In this document: positions 6,636 to 8,474 of the stretch, in pieces
Layout of the letters: each line of letters begins with the position of its first letter
How positions within the stretch are numbered: position 1 is the stretch's first letter
NCBI GenBank assembly: GCA_050741915.1
Contig: JBOGEX010000143.1
Span: forward strand, 1-8,474
Source of the DNA: JACCTH01 sp050741915
Lineage (GTDB): Bacteria > Actinomycetota > Acidimicrobiia > Spongiisociales > ZC4RG35
DNA: 8,474 bases
Direction: 5' to 3'
The notes under the pieces: generated by a model
Seen by the model: the letters and a program-made list of their open reading frames with translations, nothing else
Told to the model about the DNA's origin: nothing
Databases searched by the model: none
Translations under genes and position numbers: made by a program

Positions 6636-7922
6636 ATGGACACCGAATCGAGTGCTTCGGAGGCGGCGAAAGAACTGATAGCCCAGAGGATTCGACAACT
6701 CCTCCCCGAGATAGGTCAAACCATGATCGGTCGCTACCAAACGGAGATCGTCGACTACGCCACCCTCAACCAGCAGGATTTAACGGGGGACGTGCTGCAG
6801 GTCTCACTCGATAACCTCGAGTCACTGCTCGATCGGGTCCAAGGGGAAGGGCCCCGAGACGAGGCGGCGGACGAGAGTTTCCGGTTGGCGGCGGCGCGAC
6901 GGGTTCACCAGGGCGTGTCATTGGAGTCGCTACTTCACGCCTATCGCCTATGGGGTCAGACGGTCTGGGAATCGATCCTGGGGGCAGTCTCTACGGATCG
7001 GCCGGAGGAGAAGGAAGCGGCCCTGGCCCTGGCCGGTCTCGTGATTGACCATCTCAATGTCGTATCGACCGCTTCCACCCGGGCCTACCTCGACGAGTTG
7101 AAGGGGGTGTGGTCGGACCGGGAGGTCTTGCTTCGCGATCTCTTCGAGGAAATGCTGGCAGGTCGGGGTGGCGCTCCACTGGCCACCAACACTGCTCAGG
7201 CGCTGGGAGTTGACCTATGGGACGACTATCTCGTCGTTGTGGCTCGCCGGCTGGCACTGGCAGGGGAGTCCGGAGACCACCCTTGGTTGGCCGCTAGGCG
7301 TACCTATCGCCGCGTTCTCGACGCGGCGCGGGCGCATTTGCGGCCAGAGCGGGGAACGTTATTGACGGGTACTCGTCAGGAAGACGTGGTGGCGTTATAC
7401 CCGCTCTTCGATGGCCATGCCAGCGAAGCTGCTCAGACCCAGCTCGCGCGCTTGGCCCAGGCGGTCGCCCGAGATGGGTTCTCAGTGGGTGTCGGTGGAC
7501 CGCATCGTGGTCGCCAAGGTGTCTCTCAGTCCTATCAGGAGGCGAGGGAAGCGGCCACGATTGCCTCTGAATCCGGCACGCTTCGAAAACCGGTGATGTT
7601 CGACGATGTCCTTATCGACTATGTCTTGCGTTCTAATCCCTTATCCGAGCGTTTGGCACAGAGCACCCTTGGGCGGCTCCTCGGATATGACCATGAACAC
7701 CACTCAGATCTGATGGACACCGCCCGAGCCTTTCTTGATTGTGGTTTCAACTTGACGAAGACGGCCCGGAAGCTATCGGTGCACCCCAACACCGTCGTCT
7801 ACCGCCTCAAGCGGATTCGAGAGATAAGCGGGCGTGATCTGCAGAACCCCGATGACATGGTCGCCTTTACGGTGGCGATGCGCGTCGTGGGCTCTGAGCA
7901 GCGAGCCAGGGGCGAACTGTGA
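6636..7922 (+). CDS. PucR/CdaR-family transcriptional regulator with RsbRD-like N-terminal domain
   Basis: Probable ligand-responsive DNA-binding regulator of 428 residues. Residues 10-155 are helical and resemble the N-terminal RsbRD-type sensor domain found in many actinobacterial PucR-like proteins (for example RRVHQGVSLESLLHAYRLWGQTVW at 88-111). The middle (about 185-310) fits the GGDEF-like domain of CdaR proteins, ending in VSQSYQEAREAATIA. The C-terminus (about 357-414) is the PucR helix-turn-helix: DTARAFLDCGFNLTKTARKL, then SVHPNTVVYRLKRIREISGRDL. I chose ATG 6636 because it is the only ATG, GTG or TTG in this frame after the synthetase start at 6528; the frame itself stays open to 6489. 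An AGGA lies about 10 bases upstream. The gene is divergent from the synthetase-transporter operon, so it probably regulates that operon and itself. The effector is unknown; related regulators respond to purines, amino acids or other small metabolites. Confidence 0.9.
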   Translation: MDTESSASEAAKELIAQRIRQLLPEIGQTMIGRYQTEIVDYATLNQQDLTGDVLQVSLDNLESLLDRVQGEGPRDEAADESFRLAAARRVHQGVSLESLLHAYRLWGQTVWESILGAVSTDRPEEKEAALALAGLVIDHLNVVSTASTRAYLDELKGVWSDREVLLRDLFEEMLAGRGGAPLATNTAQALGVDLWDDYLVVVARRLALAGESGDHPWLAARRTYRRVLDAARAHLRPERGTLLTGTRQEDVVALYPLFDGHASEAAQTQLARLAQAVARDGFSVGVGGPHRGRQGVSQSYQEAREAATIASESGTLRKPVMFDDVLIDYVLRSNPLSERLAQSTLGRLLGYDHEHHSDLMDTARAFLDCGFNLTKTARKLSVHPNTVVYRLKRIREISGRDLQNPDDMVAFTVAMRVVGSEQRARGEL

Positions 7923-8119
7923 CCTCGACCCCGGAGACCGCGTGGGTTCGGAGTTCCGACGGGTTGTCCGTGTGTGAATTCCTTCGATCGATGAATCCAG
8001 GATGCGGACACGAACCGCTAAAGGTTCCATACGCCCTTCGTCGCTCCATCGACCATGCCCGGCTGGATGGGCACGATCGCCGAGTGGAACCCCGAGAAAA
8101 CTCTCGGACGGTCAGCTGA
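7919..8119 (+). CDS. Doubtful small ORF overlapping the end of the PucR-type gene
   Basis: A 66-residue frame opens with GTG at 7919, overlapping the regulator stop by four bases (GTGA), with AGGGG about eight bases upstream. The overlap would suit translational coupling. The product contains two cysteines (FLRSMNPGCGH) and a basic C-terminal part, with no domain that I recognise. Its third-position GC is only moderate. It runs into the start of the DUF222 relic in another frame. It may well be a chance ORF. Confidence 0.2.
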   Translation: MTSTPETAWVRSSDGLSVCEFLRSMNPGCGHEPLKVPYALRRSIDHARLDGHDRRVEPRENSRTVS

Positions 8120-8474
8120 TCAGATAAACCGGCTCAAGCTCGAAACAAGGGTATGGAATCTGTCACTGGTTGATCCATCAGATCGGGGAGACCAAGGCCT
8201 ACGAACGGGATGGATATTCGTCCTTGACCGCCTTGCTGACCCAGCGGATGGCCCTCCACCCGGGAGAGGCACAGCGTCTGGTGATTCGGGCCGGGCAAGT
8301 GGCGTCGGCGCCATTGGTCTCCTTTGCCTATGCCCGCGGCGCCCTCTCCAGCTCCGGAGGAAACTCGACTACTGGCTCGAGAGCGTCGACCCCTTAGAAC
8401 TCGCCCGCGGACGGGAAATGGTCCACGACCTCCGCTCGCTCACCTTGCGTCGGGACGGAGAGATGGTCCGCATC
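8055..8474 (+). pseudogene. Decayed DUF222 (13E12-type, HNH endonuclease-associated) gene, cut by the window edge
   Basis: Two reading frames must be joined to rebuild the protein. Frame one (from ATG 8055) gives a helical start, ADQINRLKLETRVWNLSLV. Near 8172-8178 the similarity moves to another frame: IHQIGETKAYERDGYSSLTALLTQRMALHPGEAQRL and then PLVSFAYARGALS, typical of the DUF222 N-terminal half. At about 8345-8362 it returns to frame one: KLDYWLESVDPLELARGREM, then SLTLRRDGEMVRI, which in this family lies several tens of residues further on. The simplest reading is one extra base, perhaps in the CC at 8175-8176, followed by an internal deletion of about 40-60 codons (estimated from remembered relatives) that restores the frame. 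Frame one itself has no stop codon up to the window end, so it would be translated as a chimeric product. The HNH part would lie beyond the window. The 5' end is uncertain, since no good Shine-Dalgarno precedes 8055. Confidence 0.75.
8092..8107 (+). other. Perfect six-base-pair hairpin downstream of the PucR-type gene
   Basis: CCGAGA and TCTCGG flank the loop AAAC, 170 bases past the regulator stop. No run of T follows, so it is not a standard intrinsic terminator. It might be a weak or factor-dependent 3' end, or chance, since it falls inside the start of the DUF222 relic. Confidence 0.25.

Noticed and set aside
8170..8397. 75-codon ORF (TTG start) as an independent small gene
   Set aside because: Its first two thirds are the middle of the DUF222 N-terminal half in a shifted frame, and its C-terminal tail (after ARGALS) is out-of-frame sequence, so it is part of the relic.

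Overview
The window looks like part of a high-GC actinobacterial chromosome. Three things suggest this: GTG starts and four-base gene overlaps, a substrate-binding lipoprotein with a Thr/Ala-rich linker behind its lipobox, and a relic of the DUF222 (13E12-type) family, which is abundant in Actinobacteria. Acidimicrobiia would fit the style of these proteins, but that is an inference from memory of similar sequences and was not tested.

About three quarters of the window is one leftward (minus-strand) operon. In transcription order it holds an acyl-CoA synthetase of the AMP-forming ligase family (6528 to 4885), a branched-chain-type ABC transporter substrate-binding lipoprotein (4852 to 3539), two permeases (livH-like 3484 to 2594, livM-like 2597 to 1560) and two ATPases (livG-like 1560 to 814, livF-like 817 to 116). 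The four transporter genes from livH to livF overlap by 1 to 4 bases, so translation is probably coupled. The set is a complete HAAT-family importer headed by a CoA ligase. That arrangement suggests that an organic acid is imported and then activated to its CoA thioester. The substrate cannot be read from the sequence.

At the left edge, after livF, a good sigma70-type promoter (TTGACA, 18-base spacer, extended -10 TGGTATAGT, minus strand) drives a further leftward gene. Only its first 10 to 20 codons are in the window.

Divergent from the operon is a PucR/CdaR-type regulator (6636 to 7922, plus strand), separated from the synthetase gene by a 107-base shared control region. It is the obvious candidate regulator of the operon and probably of itself. 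Right of it lies about 130 bases with only a doubtful small ORF. The window then ends in a decayed DUF222-family gene with one frameshift and one internal deletion.

I found no RNA gene, insertion sequence, CRISPR array or phage gene. The window contains no clearly novel system. The points most worth a second look are the synthetase-transporter-PucR unit, the possibly leaderless promoter and start at the left edge, and the broken DUF222 gene.
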